The notes under the pieces are model-generated. The model saw only the letters and a program-made list of their open reading frames with translations. It was not told the DNA's origin and searched no databases. A program made the translations under genes and the position numbers. A DNA stretch of 64,000 nt. Source: Bradyrhizobium betae. Lineage in GTDB: Bacteria; Pseudomonadota; Alphaproteobacteria; Rhizobiales; Xanthobacteraceae. The DNA is taken from the NCBI RefSeq assembly GCF_008932115.1, contig NZ_CP044543.1, forward strand, positions 1,240,001 through 1,304,000, given 5' to 3'. Below, piece after piece: positions 50,926-60,244 of this stretch; positions within the stretch are counted from its first letter, which is position 1, and each line of letters opens with the position of its first letter.

Positions 50926-52545
50926 TCAGGCCAGGTGCCGAGCCACGGTCGCGTCGATCGTCGCCGCCACCGGGATCAGCGTCTCGTCGTCGAGCGCAGC
51001 AAGGCGCGCGTCGATGGCATCGATGACCTTGCGCGAGAACGGCCCGAGATGCGCATAGGCCGCGATCATCTGCACCGCAATCCGCGCCGATGAGGTGTCG
51101 CGCTTGGCGCAGTTCATGAAGGTCTGCCAGAGTGGCCGCCCGTCCGGGATGGCCGTGACCACGCGGTGCACGGTCTCCATCGCGCCTACCCTGGAGCGAA
51201 TGTCGCCCTCGGCGAGTTCATGGCGCTGTTTGGAACGGTCGAGCAGCGTCATCAACTTGTCGACGCGGCTCGCATAGGCCGCCGGGCTGTAGAGCCGCTC
51301 CAGCACCGTCCTGTAGTCCGTCAGGATGTCGCGCAGCGGGCGGACCGGATCGAAATTGATGCCGCCGGTGCATTGATCGCCGCCCGTGGTCGATGCCAGA
51401 TCGTGGTCCGCGTGCAGCCGGCCTTCCTTGGCGAGGCGCCGCGTCAGCTGCGTGTTCGGCAGCGCGTAGAGCAGCCCGACCATGGCGACGGGGATCGCGG
51501 CCTCTTCAATGAAATCGATCATCGCCTCCGCCATCGAGACCTTCTCGTTGTCGAAGCCGACGATGAAGCCGGCGGTGACGAGCATGCCGGCGGCGTAGAT
51601 CTTGTGGATGCTCTCGGCGATGTTGCGCCGCGTGTTCTGCTTCTTCCGCATCGCGACCAGCGTTGCCGGATCCGGGCTCTCGATGCCGACGAAGATGCCG
51701 AAGAAATTGGCCGCGCCCATCAGGTCGAGCAATTCAGGATCGTCGGCCAGATTGACCGAGGCCTCGGTGGACAGTTCGAAGGGATAACCGTGGGCGCGCT
51801 GCCACTCGGCGAGCTGAGGCAGAAACAGCCGCAGCGACTTCTTGTTGCCGATGAAATTGTCGTCGACGAAGTCGAGATGGCCGCGATAGCCCATCTGGTA
51901 CAGCCTCTCGAGCTCGACGAACATCTGCTCGGCCGTCTTGGTCCGCGGCACGCGTCCGTAGAGCTCGATGATGTCGCAGAACTCGCAGGTGAACGGGCAG
52001 CCACGCGAATACTGCACACCGAGATAGAGATAGTCCTCGAACCTGAGCAGGTCGAAACGCGGCACCGGCGTCGTGGTGACGTCGGCCTGGAATTTCGGCG
52101 CGGTGAAGACACCGGACCGTGCGCCGCCCTCCCAGGCCGCGATGAATTCGTCGATGACGCTTTCGGCCTCGCCCAGCACCCGGAAGTCGGCCTTCTCGTA
52201 GACGTGGGGGCTGGAGGTGGGATCGGGGCCACCGACCACCACCGGCTTGCCCGCGGCGCGGCACTGGTCGATCAGGCGCAGCGTGTCAGCCTGCTGCGGC
52301 AGCATGCCGCCGGTGAAGACGACGTCGGCCCAGGCGAGGTCGTCGTCACCCAAGGACGTCGTGTTGCAGTCGATCAGCCGGACGGTCCAGTCCTCGGGCA
52401 ACATCGCGGCGACCGTGATCAGACCGAGGGGCGCGGTGGGGCGCTTCACGCCCATCAATTTGCAGGACTCGCCAAAGCTCCAGAACGATTCCGCCGTGAA
52501 CAGCGGATAGAGCATCAGCACGTTGCAAGGGCTCGCCACGTTCAT
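50926..52545 (-). CDS. B12-binding domain radical SAM protein
   Basis: This 539-residue protein starts at the ATG at 52543-52545 behind AGAAGGAG. The N-terminal cobalamin-binding fold (about 1-150) includes LMLYPLFTAESFWSF, PLGLITVAAMLP and VVVGGPDPTSSP. The radical SAM cluster motif is C-x3-C-x2-C in GCPFTCEFCDIIELYGR, then FVDDNFIGNKKSL. The C-terminal DUF4070-like domain follows. B12 radical SAM enzymes methylate unactivated carbon or rearrange carbon skeletons. Members with this layout act on lipids and natural products, but the substrate here is unknown. It stands alone. Confidence 0.9.
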   Translation of the reverse strand: MNVASPCNVLMLYPLFTAESFWSFGESCKLMGVKRPTAPLGLITVAAMLPEDWTVRLIDCNTTSLGDDDLAWADVVFTGGMLPQQADTLRLIDQCRAAGKPVVVGGPDPTSSPHVYEKADFRVLGEAESVIDEFIAAWEGGARSGVFTAPKFQADVTTTPVPRFDLLRFEDYLYLGVQYSRGCPFTCEFCDIIELYGRVPRTKTAEQMFVELERLYQMGYRGHLDFVDDNFIGNKKSLRLFLPQLAEWQRAHGYPFELSTEASVNLADDPELLDLMGAANFFGIFVGIESPDPATLVAMRKKQNTRRNIAESIHKIYAAGMLVTAGFIVGFDNEKVSMAEAMIDFIEEAAIPVAMVGLLYALPNTQLTRRLAKEGRLHADHDLASTTGGDQCTGGINFDPVRPLRDILTDYRTVLERLYSPAAYASRVDKLMTLLDRSKQRHELAEGDIRSRVGAMETVHRVVTAIPDGRPLWQTFMNCAKRDTSSARIAVQMIAAYAHLGPFSRKVIDAIDARLAALDDETLIPVAATIDATVARHLA

Positions 52546-52860
52546 GGAACTCCTTCTGACTCGCCGGGTAGTGTAGCAAAGCGTTTCGGTCTTGCACCCC
52601 GGCAATCCGGACAAACTGTCGCCGCGACGCAGCGGAACACGCCGGACGTCGTCCCAAGCCGGGCATTGGCGCCCGGAGAGAGGTCGCGCAACCCATCGAG
52701 CCCCGGGCGAGGCCAAACACCGCAGTCCCCATAATCTTCCCGCAGCCGCGAGAATCTTCGATAGCCACCCCGCGGACTATTGATTTGAACAGTTCCAATT
52801 TGCCGGACACATTGCGCCCCTGAGTCCATTCGGTGGATTGGGCCAATCAGGGGACTTGCG

Positions 52861-53310
52861 ATGGCAAACCTAACAATCAACGGAAAAACCTTCACGCTCG
52901 ACGTCGAGCCGGATACGCCGCTGCTCTGGGCGATCCGTGAGAACGCCGGCCTGACCGGCACCAAATATGGTTGCGGCATTGCACAATGCGGCGCCTGCAC
53001 CGTTCACATGGACGGCGTCGCCACCCGCTCCTGCGGCATTTCGGTCGGCGAGGCCGAGGGCAAGAAGATCACCACCATTGAGGGGCTCGCGTCCGGCGAC
53101 ACGCTGCACAAGGTGCAGGCAGCCTGGATCGCCAAGGACGTTCCGCAGTGCGGCTATTGCCAGAGCGGCATGATCATGGCCGTGGCGGCGCTCCTCAATG
53201 AGAAGCCGAAGCCCACCGACGCCGACATCGACGAGGCCATCACCAATATTTGCCGCTGCGGCACCTTCCAGCAGGTGCGCGAAGCGATCCACACGATCGC
53301 CAGCGCGTAA
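52861..53310 (+). CDS. iorA: two-[2Fe-2S] small subunit of a molybdenum hydroxylase (IorA type)
   Basis: This 149-residue protein has a plant-type 2Fe-2S site with C38, C43, C46 and C58 ([18 protein letters not shown]). The second cluster has C97, C100, C131 and C133 ([20 protein letters not shown]). It carries electrons from the molybdenum subunit encoded next. The gap to iorB is 10 bp. The combination with a single-chain IorB-like subunit is that of isoquinoline 1-oxidoreductase and related aldehyde or heterocycle hydroxylases. Confidence 0.92.
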   Translation: MANLTINGKTFTLDVEPDTPLLWAIRENAGLTGTKYGCGIAQCGACTVHMDGVATRSCGISVGEAEGKKITTIEGLASGDTLHKVQAAWIAKDVPQCGYCQSGMIMAVAALLNEKPKPTDADIDEAITNICRCGTFQQVREAIHTIASA

Positions 53311-53320
53311 GGAGCCGCAC

Positions 53321-55507
53321 ATGAACGAGCACGTCTCTCCCAGAATGAACCGCCGCGCCTTCGTGATCGGCACCGCCGCCATCGGCACCGGCCTCGCGAT
53401 CGGCCTCGACATCCCCTTCGGCGGCCCCGCCGTGGTTCGCGCGGCCGACGGCTCGCCCGAGGTCAACGCCTGGGTCGTGGTCCGGCCCGACGACACCGTG
53501 GTGATCCGCATTGCCCGCTCCGAGATGGGCCAGGGCTCGCTCACCGGCCTCGCCCAGCTCGTCGCCGAGGAGCTCGAATGCGACTGGTCGAAGGTGACGA
53601 CCGAATATCCGACACCCGGCCAGAGCGTCGCCCGCAAGCGGGTCTGGGGCGACTTCTCGACCGGCGGCAGCCGCGGCATCCGCTCGTCGCAAGACTATGT
53701 CCGCAAGGGCGGCGCCACCGCGCGCGTGATGCTGATCGAGGCCGCCGCGAACGAGTGGAAGGTGCCGGCCTCTGAATGCACCGTCACCAAGGGCGTCATC
53801 ACGCACAAGGCGTCGGGCAAGACGACGACTTACGGCAAGGTCGCCGAGGCTGCCGCCAAGCTGACACCGCCGGCCGAGGTCAAGCTGAAGGATCCGAAGG
53901 ACTGGACCATCGCGGGCAAGGGCCTGCTGCGGCTCGACACCGCCGACAAGACCACCGGCAAGATGATCTACGGCATCGACGTCAAGCTGCCCGGCATGCT
54001 GAACGCCGCAATCAAGGACTGCCCGGTGTTCGGCGGCAAGCTGAAGAGCTATGACGAAGCCAAGGTCGCCGGCATGAAGGGCGTCAAGAAGGTCGTCAAG
54101 GTCGGCGATACCGCGGTCGCGGTCGTTGCTGACACCTGGTGGCACGCCAAGACCGCGCTCGACGCGCTGCCGATCGTCTGGGACGAAGGCGACAACGCCA
54201 AGGTCTCCAGCGAGTCGATCGCGAAGTGGCTGGCCGAGGGTCTCGACAACGACCAGCCGGCCTATGTCGGCAACAAGAACGGTGACGCAAAAGCGGCGAT
54301 CGCCGGCGCCGCCAAGAAGGTCGAGGCCGTCTACAGCTATCCCTACCAGAATCACGCCACCATGGAGCCGATGAACGCCACCGCGCTCTACACGGCCGAC
54401 AAGTGCGAGGTCTGGTGCGGCACGCAGAACGGCGAAGCCGTTTTCGCGGCGGTGCTGGAAGCCTCCGGCCTGCCGGCGGAGAAGTGCGACATGTACAAGG
54501 TCATGCCCGGCGGCGGCTTCGGCCGGCGCGGCCAGACCGACTATGTCCGCCAGGCGGTCATGATCGCCAAGCAGATGCCGGGCACGCCGATCAAGCTGGT
54601 GTGGTCGCGCGAAGAGGACATGGCGCACGGCCGCTATCACCCGATCACCAAGTGCAAGATGACCGGCGCGTTCGACGCCAACAACAATCTGGTCGCGCTG
54701 CACTACCGCCTGTCCGGACAATCGATCCTGTTCTCGCTGCGCCCCGAAGCGCTGCAGAACGGCATGGATCCGGCCGCATTCCAGGGCGTCGCCCAGTCCG
54801 GCGAAGCCGCGTTCGGTTACTCGGTGCCAAATCTCCTGGTCGAGCATGCGATGCGCAACCCGCACGTTCCGCCCGGCTTCTGGCGCGGCGTGAACGTCAA
54901 TCACAACGCGATCTACATGGAATGCTTCATGGACGAGCTGGCCCAGGCAGCAGGCCAGGACCCGCTCGAATTCCGCCGCAAGCTGATGGGCAACCATCCC
55001 AAGCATCTGGCGGTGCTCAATGCCGTCGCCGAGAAGATCGGCTGGACCACGCCGGCGCCGCAAGGCGTCTATCGCGGCATCGCGCAGGTCATGGGCTATG
55101 GCAGTTATGTGGCCGGGGCCGCCGAAATCTCGGTGACCGACGGCAACAAGATCAAGGTGCATCGCATCGTCGCCTCCACCGATCCGGGCTACGTCGTCAA
55201 CCCGGCGCAGGTGGAGCGGCAGATCGCCGGCTCCTTCGTCTATGGCCTCTCCGCGCTGTTCTACGGCGGCTGCACCGTCAAGGACGGCAAGATCGAGCAA
55301 ACCAACTTCGACACCTATAATTCGATGCGCATCAACGAGATGCCGAAGGTGGAATCGGTGATGATGCCGAGCGGCGGATTCTGGGGCGGCGTCGGTGAGC
55401 CGACCATCGGCGTTGCGGCACCGGCGGTGCTCAACGCCTATTTCGCGGCGACAGGCAAGCGCATCCGCTCGGTGCCGCTGCGCGACCAGAACATCACCTT
55501 CGCTTAA
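53321..55507 (+). CDS. iorB: molybdopterin-cytosine-dinucleotide subunit of a periplasmic aldehyde / isoquinoline oxidoreductase (IorB type)
   Basis: This 728-residue protein starts at ATG 53321. A twin-arginine signal (MNRRAFVIGTAAIG) indicates folded export to the periplasm. Molybdenum-cofactor segments appear in RSEMGQGSLTGLAQLVAEELECDW, PYQNHATMEPMNATALY, MPGGGFGRRG and GSYVAGAAEISV, and GGFWGGVGEPTIGVAAPAVLNAY contains the active-site glutamate. The substrate in this strain is unknown. A strong terminator follows, so iorAB is a separate operon from sox. Confidence 0.92.
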   Translation: MNEHVSPRMNRRAFVIGTAAIGTGLAIGLDIPFGGPAVVRAADGSPEVNAWVVVRPDDTVVIRIARSEMGQGSLTGLAQLVAEELECDWSKVTTEYPTPGQSVARKRVWGDFSTGGSRGIRSSQDYVRKGGATARVMLIEAAANEWKVPASECTVTKGVITHKASGKTTTYGKVAEAAAKLTPPAEVKLKDPKDWTIAGKGLLRLDTADKTTGKMIYGIDVKLPGMLNAAIKDCPVFGGKLKSYDEAKVAGMKGVKKVVKVGDTAVAVVADTWWHAKTALDALPIVWDEGDNAKVSSESIAKWLAEGLDNDQPAYVGNKNGDAKAAIAGAAKKVEAVYSYPYQNHATMEPMNATALYTADKCEVWCGTQNGEAVFAAVLEASGLPAEKCDMYKVMPGGGFGRRGQTDYVRQAVMIAKQMPGTPIKLVWSREEDMAHGRYHPITKCKMTGAFDANNNLVALHYRLSGQSILFSLRPEALQNGMDPAAFQGVAQSGEAAFGYSVPNLLVEHAMRNPHVPPGFWRGVNVNHNAIYMECFMDELAQAAGQDPLEFRRKLMGNHPKHLAVLNAVAEKIGWTTPAPQGVYRGIAQVMGYGSYVAGAAEISVTDGNKIKVHRIVASTDPGYVVNPAQVERQIAGSFVYGLSALFYGGCTVKDGKIEQTNFDTYNSMRINEMPKVESVMMPSGGFWGGVGEPTIGVAAPAVLNAYFAATGKRIRSVPLRDQNITFA

Positions 55508-55512
55508 CAGAC

Positions 55513-55546
55513 GCCGCGGCGGCTACATCGGCCGCCGCGGCATTTT
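55513..55546 (+). terminator. terminator of iorAB
   Basis: GCCGCGGCGGC and GCCGCCGCGGC are perfect complements (11-bp stem, 7-base loop), followed by ATTTT. It begins 5 bp after the iorB stop and ends 14 bp before the soxF start. Confidence 0.8.
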
Positions 55547-55559
55547 CCGGACAAGATTC

Positions 55560-56831
55560 ATGAATGTGCCGGTGACACGGCGGAATGCCCTCCTCGGCAT
55601 CACCGCTGTAGCCACATCGCTCGCCACACCTTCGATCCTGCGCGCACAATCGGCGGGCCGCATCGTCGTGGTCGGCGGCGGCTTTGGCGGCGCAGCCTGT
55701 GCGCGTGCGCTGAAGCGTGCGCAGGCCAACTTGCAGGTCATCCTGATCGAACCCAACGCGGTCTTCACCTCCTGCCCTTTCAGCAATGAGGTGGTCGCCG
55801 GCCTGCGCGATATTCACGCCCAACAGTTTGACTATGACAGGCTCGCCGCCGAGGGCATCATCGTGGTCGGCGAGGCCGTGACCACGATCGAACCGCAGCA
55901 GCGCAGCGTCATGACCGCTGATGGCGTTGCACTGCCCTACGACCGTCTCGTGCTCTCGCCGGGCATCGACTTCAATTTCGAAGCCTTGCCCGGCTACGAC
56001 GGGACCGCATCGGAGAAGATGCCGCACGCCTGGAAGGCCGGCCCGCAGACACTGCTGCTGCGCCGGCAACTGGAGGCGATGGACGATGGCGGCACGGTCG
56101 CCATCGCGATCCCCGCTAATCCCTCACGCTGTCCGCCGGCACCCTACGAGCGCGCCAGCCTGATCGCGCATTACCTGAAAGCGAAGAAACCACGCTCGAA
56201 GGTGCTGATCCTCGATGCCAAGGACAGTTTTTCGCAGCAGCGGCTGTTCGAGCAGGCCTGGAGGGAGCTCTACGGCGACATGATCGAGCGGGTGGGACTG
56301 TCGCAGGGCGGTCGCGTCACCTCGGTCGATCCTTCGACCCGGACCATCATCTCCGAGTTCGGCAACTACACCCCTGATGTCGCCAATGTCATCCCGCCGC
56401 AGCGTGCCGGGCACATCGCCGAGGTCGCGGGCGCTGCGGATGCGACCGGCTGGTGCCCGATCGATCCTGTGACCTTCGAATCGAAGCTCGTCCCCAACAT
56501 CCACGTCATCGGCGACGCTTGTCTTGGCGGCGGCATCCCCAAATCGGCCTCCGCCGCGAGCGCGCAAGGCAAGGCCTGCGCGGCCACCATCGTCAACCTG
56601 CTCGCGGGCCGTGCGCCGGAAACGCCGCGCCTGAACGGCGTCTGCTACAACATCGTCGCACCCGGTTACGGCTTCTCGCTTGCCGGCAACTACCAGCCGA
56701 AGGGCGATATCTTTGCCGAGGTCGAGGGCGGCGCGACCAGCCCGGTCGATGCGCCGCGCGAGTTGCGTGCTCGCGAGGCGGCCGAGGCCGAGCGCTGGTT
56801 TCAAACCATCACGGCGGACACTTTTGGCTAG
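55560..56831 (+). CDS. soxF: flavocytochrome c sulfide dehydrogenase-like flavoprotein (SoxF)
   Basis: This is a 423-residue protein from ATG 55560. A Tat-type signal (TRRNALLGITAVATS) is followed by the FAD Rossmann motif IVVVGGGFGGAACARAL. The redox cysteine segment VFTSCPFSNEVVAGL and the later SRCPPAPYERA belong to the sulfide:quinone-reductase / FCSD superfamily. The C-terminal FCSD domain includes NVHVIGDA-type FAD closure (NIHVIGDACLGGG). It would oxidise sulfide in the periplasm and pass electrons to a cytochrome, here perhaps SoxX. It is the first gene of the operon. Confidence 0.9.
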   Translation: MNVPVTRRNALLGITAVATSLATPSILRAQSAGRIVVVGGGFGGAACARALKRAQANLQVILIEPNAVFTSCPFSNEVVAGLRDIHAQQFDYDRLAAEGIIVVGEAVTTIEPQQRSVMTADGVALPYDRLVLSPGIDFNFEALPGYDGTASEKMPHAWKAGPQTLLLRRQLEAMDDGGTVAIAIPANPSRCPPAPYERASLIAHYLKAKKPRSKVLILDAKDSFSQQRLFEQAWRELYGDMIERVGLSQGGRVTSVDPSTRTIISEFGNYTPDVANVIPPQRAGHIAEVAGAADATGWCPIDPVTFESKLVPNIHVIGDACLGGGIPKSASAASAQGKACAATIVNLLAGRAPETPRLNGVCYNIVAPGYGFSLAGNYQPKGDIFAEVEGGATSPVDAPRELRAREAAEAERWFQTITADTFG

Positions 56832-57270
56832 AGCATCCGTCCATATCGCAGCGCTGATTGTCGCCAGTTTTGCCTGCGCTGCGAACGCGGACGAGCTTCT
56901 GCCTTACAAGATCGCCGGCGACGGCATCGCAGGCTCGCTCACCGGCTCGCCCGGTGACACAGCACGCGGCCGCGCATTGGTGCTGGCGCGCACGACGACC
57001 TGCATCCTCTGCCATTCCGGTCCGTTTCCGGAAGCACGGTTCCAGGGCAACCTCGCGCCCGATCTTGCCGGTACCGGGAACCGCTGGACGGCCAGCCAGT
57101 TGCGGCTTCGGCTGGTTGACGCCTCGCGCTTCAACGCGGAGACCATCATGCCGTCCTATTATCGCAACGCTGGCCTCGTCCGCGTCGGGCGCAATTTCGA
57201 CGGCAAGCCGATATTGTCGGCTGCGGAGATCGAGGACATCGTGGCCTTTCTTGCAACGCTTCGGGACTAG
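56824..57270 (+). CDS. soxX: sulfur-oxidation c-type cytochrome SoxX
   Basis: This 148-residue protein starts at a TTG (56824) that overlaps the soxF stop by 8 bp, with GGCGGA as ribosome binding site. A signal peptide precedes ADELLPYKIAGDG. The haem site is CILCH with the following HSGPFPEARFQGNLAPDLAG, and the methionine ligand is in AETIMPSYYRNAGL. SoxX pairs with SoxA to load thiosulfate onto SoxY. Position, length and motifs support the call. Confidence 0.9.
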   Translation: MARASVHIAALIVASFACAANADELLPYKIAGDGIAGSLTGSPGDTARGRALVLARTTTCILCHSGPFPEARFQGNLAPDLAGTGNRWTASQLRLRLVDASRFNAETIMPSYYRNAGLVRVGRNFDGKPILSAAEIEDIVAFLATLRD

Positions 57271-57278
57271 GACTGTTC

Positions 57279-57746
57279 ATGCCAGCCACGCGACGACAAT
57301 TCTTGAGCCTTGCCGGGAGCGTGACCGTCGCCGGAACGATTCCGATCGTCACCATGCGTCCGCTCGAGGCGACACCGGCCATGCTCAGCACCGCGATCCG
57401 CAACGTCGTCGGTGAAGCATCGATCCGCAACGGCAAGGTGAAGCTCGACATTCCGCCGCTGGTCGAGAACGGCAACACGGTGCCGATGACGGTGAGCGTC
57501 GCCAGCCCGATGACGGCGACCGACTACGTCAAGAGCATCCACGTCTTCAACGAGAAGAACCCGCAGCCGAACATCGGCAATTTCTACCTCAACCCCGCCT
57601 CCGGCCGCGCCCAGGTCTCGACCCGGATCCGGCTCGCCGACACCCAGAAGGTGGTGGCGATCGCCCGCCTCTCCGACGACACGTTCTGGCAGGTCGCCGC
57701 CGACGTCGTCGTGACACTGGCCGCCTGCACCGAGGAGGTGAACTGA
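57279..57746 (+). CDS. soxY: sulfur carrier SoxY with an atypical C-terminus
   Basis: This 155-residue protein has a Tat signal (ATRRQFLSLAGSVTVAG) and the SoxY domain. The latter is seen in IRNVVGEASIRNGKVKLDIPPLVENGNTVPMTV and VFNEKNPQPNIGNFYL, and RAQVSTRIRLADTQKVVAIARLSD precedes the tail. Canonical SoxY ends in the swinging arm GGCGG. Here the end is TLAACTEEVN, so the cysteine is kept but is flanked by A-A before and followed by five residues. The soxZ start overlaps the stop by one base. Whether the arm still reaches SoxB-like partners is open. Confidence 0.9.
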   Translation: MPATRRQFLSLAGSVTVAGTIPIVTMRPLEATPAMLSTAIRNVVGEASIRNGKVKLDIPPLVENGNTVPMTVSVASPMTATDYVKSIHVFNEKNPQPNIGNFYLNPASGRAQVSTRIRLADTQKVVAIARLSDDTFWQVAADVVVTLAACTEEVN

Positions 57747-58063
57747 TGGCCGCCCTCATCAACGTTCCCGCCGAGGCCAGGCGCGGCGACGTCATCGAGA
57801 TCCGCACGCTGACCTCACACATCATGGAAACAGGCTTTCGCCACACGATGGACGGAGCGCTGGTGCCGCGCGACATCATCACCAGCTTTACCTGCCGCTA
57901 CAACGGCACCGAGATCTTTCGTGCCGATCTGTTTCCGGCGATCGCCGCCAATCCATATCTGTCCTTCTTCACGGTCGCAAACGAGAGCGGCAAGTTCGAG
58001 TTCGAATGGATCGGCGACAACGGCTATTCGTCCACCGCATCGGCATCGATCACGGTCGAATGA
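57746..58063 (+). CDS. soxZ: sulfur carrier partner SoxZ
   Basis: This 105-residue protein has the immunoglobulin-like SoxZ fold: EARRGDVIEIRTLTSHIMETGFRHTMDG, RDIITSFTCRYNGTEIFRADLFPAIAANPYLSFFTVA and a C-terminal EFEWIGDNGYSSTASASI. It has no signal peptide and is exported together with SoxY. The start overlaps soxY and the stop overlaps soxA (ATGA). Confidence 0.94.
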   Translation: MAALINVPAEARRGDVIEIRTLTSHIMETGFRHTMDGALVPRDIITSFTCRYNGTEIFRADLFPAIAANPYLSFFTVANESGKFEFEWIGDNGYSSTASASITVE

Positions 58064-58839
58064 TAGTTTGGCGCGCGATAGCGGCCGCGATACTGCTGGC
58101 CGCGACCCCTGCCCTGTTCGCCGGTGAAATCCCGCGCGATGCACGACGGTCCGGCTATTCGTACATGGGGCCGGACACACGCGCCATGCAGGATGACGAC
58201 ACGTCGAATCCGGGCATGCTGTTCGTGCTCGACGGCGAAGCACTGTGGGGACGCAAGACCGGGAGCGCCGACAAGTCCTGTGCCGACTGCCATGGCGACG
58301 CGCGTACCAGCATGAAGGGCGTCGCGGCGCGCTATCCCGCCTTCGACAAACTGCTCAGCCGCCCCGTTACGCTCGACCAGCGGATCAATCTCTGCCGCGC
58401 CAATCATCAGCAAACAACGCCGCTACCTTACGAGAGCCGCGACCTCTTGGCACTGTCCGCCTTGGTCGCTCACCAGTCGCGCGGCGTCGCGATCACGGCC
58501 GGCGACGATCCGGTGTTGAAGCCTTTCGTCGAACAGGGTCGCAACCTCTTCATGCAGCGCGAGGGCCAGCTCAACCTCGCCTGCGCCAATTGCCACGACG
58601 AAAACTCCGACAAGCGCCTCGCCGGCGCGCCGATCACGCAAGGACAGCCGACCGGTTATCCGCTCTACCGCCTGGAGTGGCAGACGCTGGGATCGCTCGA
58701 GCGCCGGTTGCGCAGCTGCATGGCTGGCGTCCGCGCCCAGGCTTATGATTACGGCTCCCCCGAGTTGGTCGCGCTCGAGCTCTATTTGATGTCGCGGGCG
58801 CGCGGCCTGCCGATGGAAACCCCGGCCGTTCGGCCCTGA
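58060..58839 (+). CDS. soxA: L-cysteine S-thiosulfotransferase subunit SoxA (dihaem)
   Basis: This 259-residue protein has a signal peptide (MIVWRAIAAAILLAATPALFAG). Haem sites are CADCH (C74, C77, H78) and CANCH (C175, C178, H179). The active-site cysteine that becomes a persulfide haem ligand is C220 in RRLRSCMAGVRAQAY. SoxAX attaches thiosulfate to the SoxY cysteine. It overlaps the soxZ stop by four bases and is the last sox gene here; no soxB or soxCD follows. Confidence 0.93.
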   Translation: MIVWRAIAAAILLAATPALFAGEIPRDARRSGYSYMGPDTRAMQDDDTSNPGMLFVLDGEALWGRKTGSADKSCADCHGDARTSMKGVAARYPAFDKLLSRPVTLDQRINLCRANHQQTTPLPYESRDLLALSALVAHQSRGVAITAGDDPVLKPFVEQGRNLFMQREGQLNLACANCHDENSDKRLAGAPITQGQPTGYPLYRLEWQTLGSLERRLRSCMAGVRAQAYDYGSPELVALELYLMSRARGLPMETPAVRP

Positions 58840-58918
58840 TGGGTAGATTGGGACTAGGCAGGCGCGGCACGGTCGCTAGTATCCCTCCCAAAGAAAATGA
58901 ATCAGAGGGAGGATTGAC

Positions 58919-60244
58919 GTGGCCAATCACAACATCTCGCGCCGCACGCTGTTGACGGGCACCGCCGCGGCCGGCGCGCTCAGCCTGACCGGATTGCCGG
59001 CGCGCGCCGAGGTCAACTGGAAGAAATATGCCGGGACCAAGCTGGAGGTGATCCTCGCCAAGGGTCCGCGCGGTGACAACCTGCAGAAGAACATCAAGGA
59101 GTTCACCGAGCTCACCGGCATCCAGGTCGAATCCGAGCAGATCCCCGAGCAGCAGCAGCGCCAGAAGGTCGTGATCGAACTCACCTCGGGCCGGCCGAGC
59201 TTCGACGTCGTGCATCTCAGCTATCACGTGCAGAAGCGGCAGTTTGAAAAGGGTGGCTGGCTCGCCGACCTGACACCCTACATGAAGGATCCGACGCTGA
59301 CCGCGCCCGATCTCGTCGAAAGCGATTTCTCGGCCGCCGGCCTGCAATACGCCAAGAACGACAAGGGCCAGATGCTGTCGCTGCCGTGGTCGGTCGATTA
59401 TTTCATCCTCTACTACAACAAGGAGCTGTTCCAGAAGAAGGGCGTCGCTGTTCCCAAGACGCTCGACGAGATGGTCGCGGCTGCCGAGAAGCTCACCGAC
59501 TCGAAGGAAGGCACCTTCGGCTTCGTCGGGCGAGGCCTGCGTAACGCCAACATGACGTTGTGGACCAACTTCTTCCTCAATTATGGCGGCGAATTTCTCG
59601 ATGCCAAGGGCAACATCCTGACCGACGGTCCGGAGGCCGTCGCGGCGACGAAGCTCTATCAGACTCTGCTGACGAAGGTCGCTCCGCCCGGCGTGGCCGG
59701 CTTCAACTGGATGGAGTCGATGGCTTCCTTCACGCAAGGACGATCGGCGATGTGGATCGACGGCGTCGGCTGGGCACCGCCGCTGGAAGATCCGGCCGCC
59801 TCGCGCGTGGTCGGCAAGGTCGGCTACACCGTCGTGCCGGCCGGACCAAAGGGGCAATATTCGGCCACTTACGGCGACGGCATCGGGATTGCCGCGGCGA
59901 GCAAGAACAAGGAAGCGGCCTATCTGCTCTGCCAGTGGGTGGTCTCGAAGAAGCAGGGCGCGCGGCTGTTGCAGGCCGGCGGCGGCGTGCCGTTCCGCAA
60001 CTCGATCCTGAACGATGCGGACGTCCAGGGCGGCGTGAAGATGCCCAAGGAATGGCTGCAATCGGTGATCGACTCCGGCAAGATCAGCAAGCTCGGCCTG
60101 CCCGTCGTGATCCCGGTCGCCGAATTCCGCGATCTCGTCGGCGCGGCGCTCACCTCGACACTGTCAGGCGCCGATCCCGCGACCGAACTGAAGAAGGCCC
60201 ACGAGCAGTATCGGCCGATCCTGGAGCGCAGCGAAAAGGCGTGA
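58919..60244 (+). CDS. sugar-type ABC transporter substrate-binding protein
   Basis: This 441-residue protein begins at a GTG preceded by GAGGGAGG. It carries a Tat-like signal (ISRRTLLTGTAAAGALS). The family 1 binding fold shows KLEVILAKGPRGDNLQKNIKEFTELTGI, FDVVHLSYHVQKRQFEKGGWLADLTPYM and LPWSVDYFILYYNKELFQKKGVAVPKTLDEM. The C-terminal part contains GVPFRNSILNDADV. It probably binds a sugar or polyol. Its stop overlaps the next gene's GTG by three bases. Confidence 0.9.
   Translation: MANHNISRRTLLTGTAAAGALSLTGLPARAEVNWKKYAGTKLEVILAKGPRGDNLQKNIKEFTELTGIQVESEQIPEQQQRQKVVIELTSGRPSFDVVHLSYHVQKRQFEKGGWLADLTPYMKDPTLTAPDLVESDFSAAGLQYAKNDKGQMLSLPWSVDYFILYYNKELFQKKGVAVPKTLDEMVAAAEKLTDSKEGTFGFVGRGLRNANMTLWTNFFLNYGGEFLDAKGNILTDGPEAVAATKLYQTLLTKVAPPGVAGFNWMESMASFTQGRSAMWIDGVGWAPPLEDPAASRVVGKVGYTVVPAGPKGQYSATYGDGIGIAAASKNKEAAYLLCQWVVSKKQGARLLQAGGGVPFRNSILNDADVQGGVKMPKEWLQSVIDSGKISKLGLPVVIPVAEFRDLVGAALTSTLSGADPATELKKAHEQYRPILERSEKA

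Noticed and set aside
52787..52800. TTGATTTGAACAGT before iorA, considered as a FixK box
   Set aside because: The second half-site is absent and spacing is wrong.
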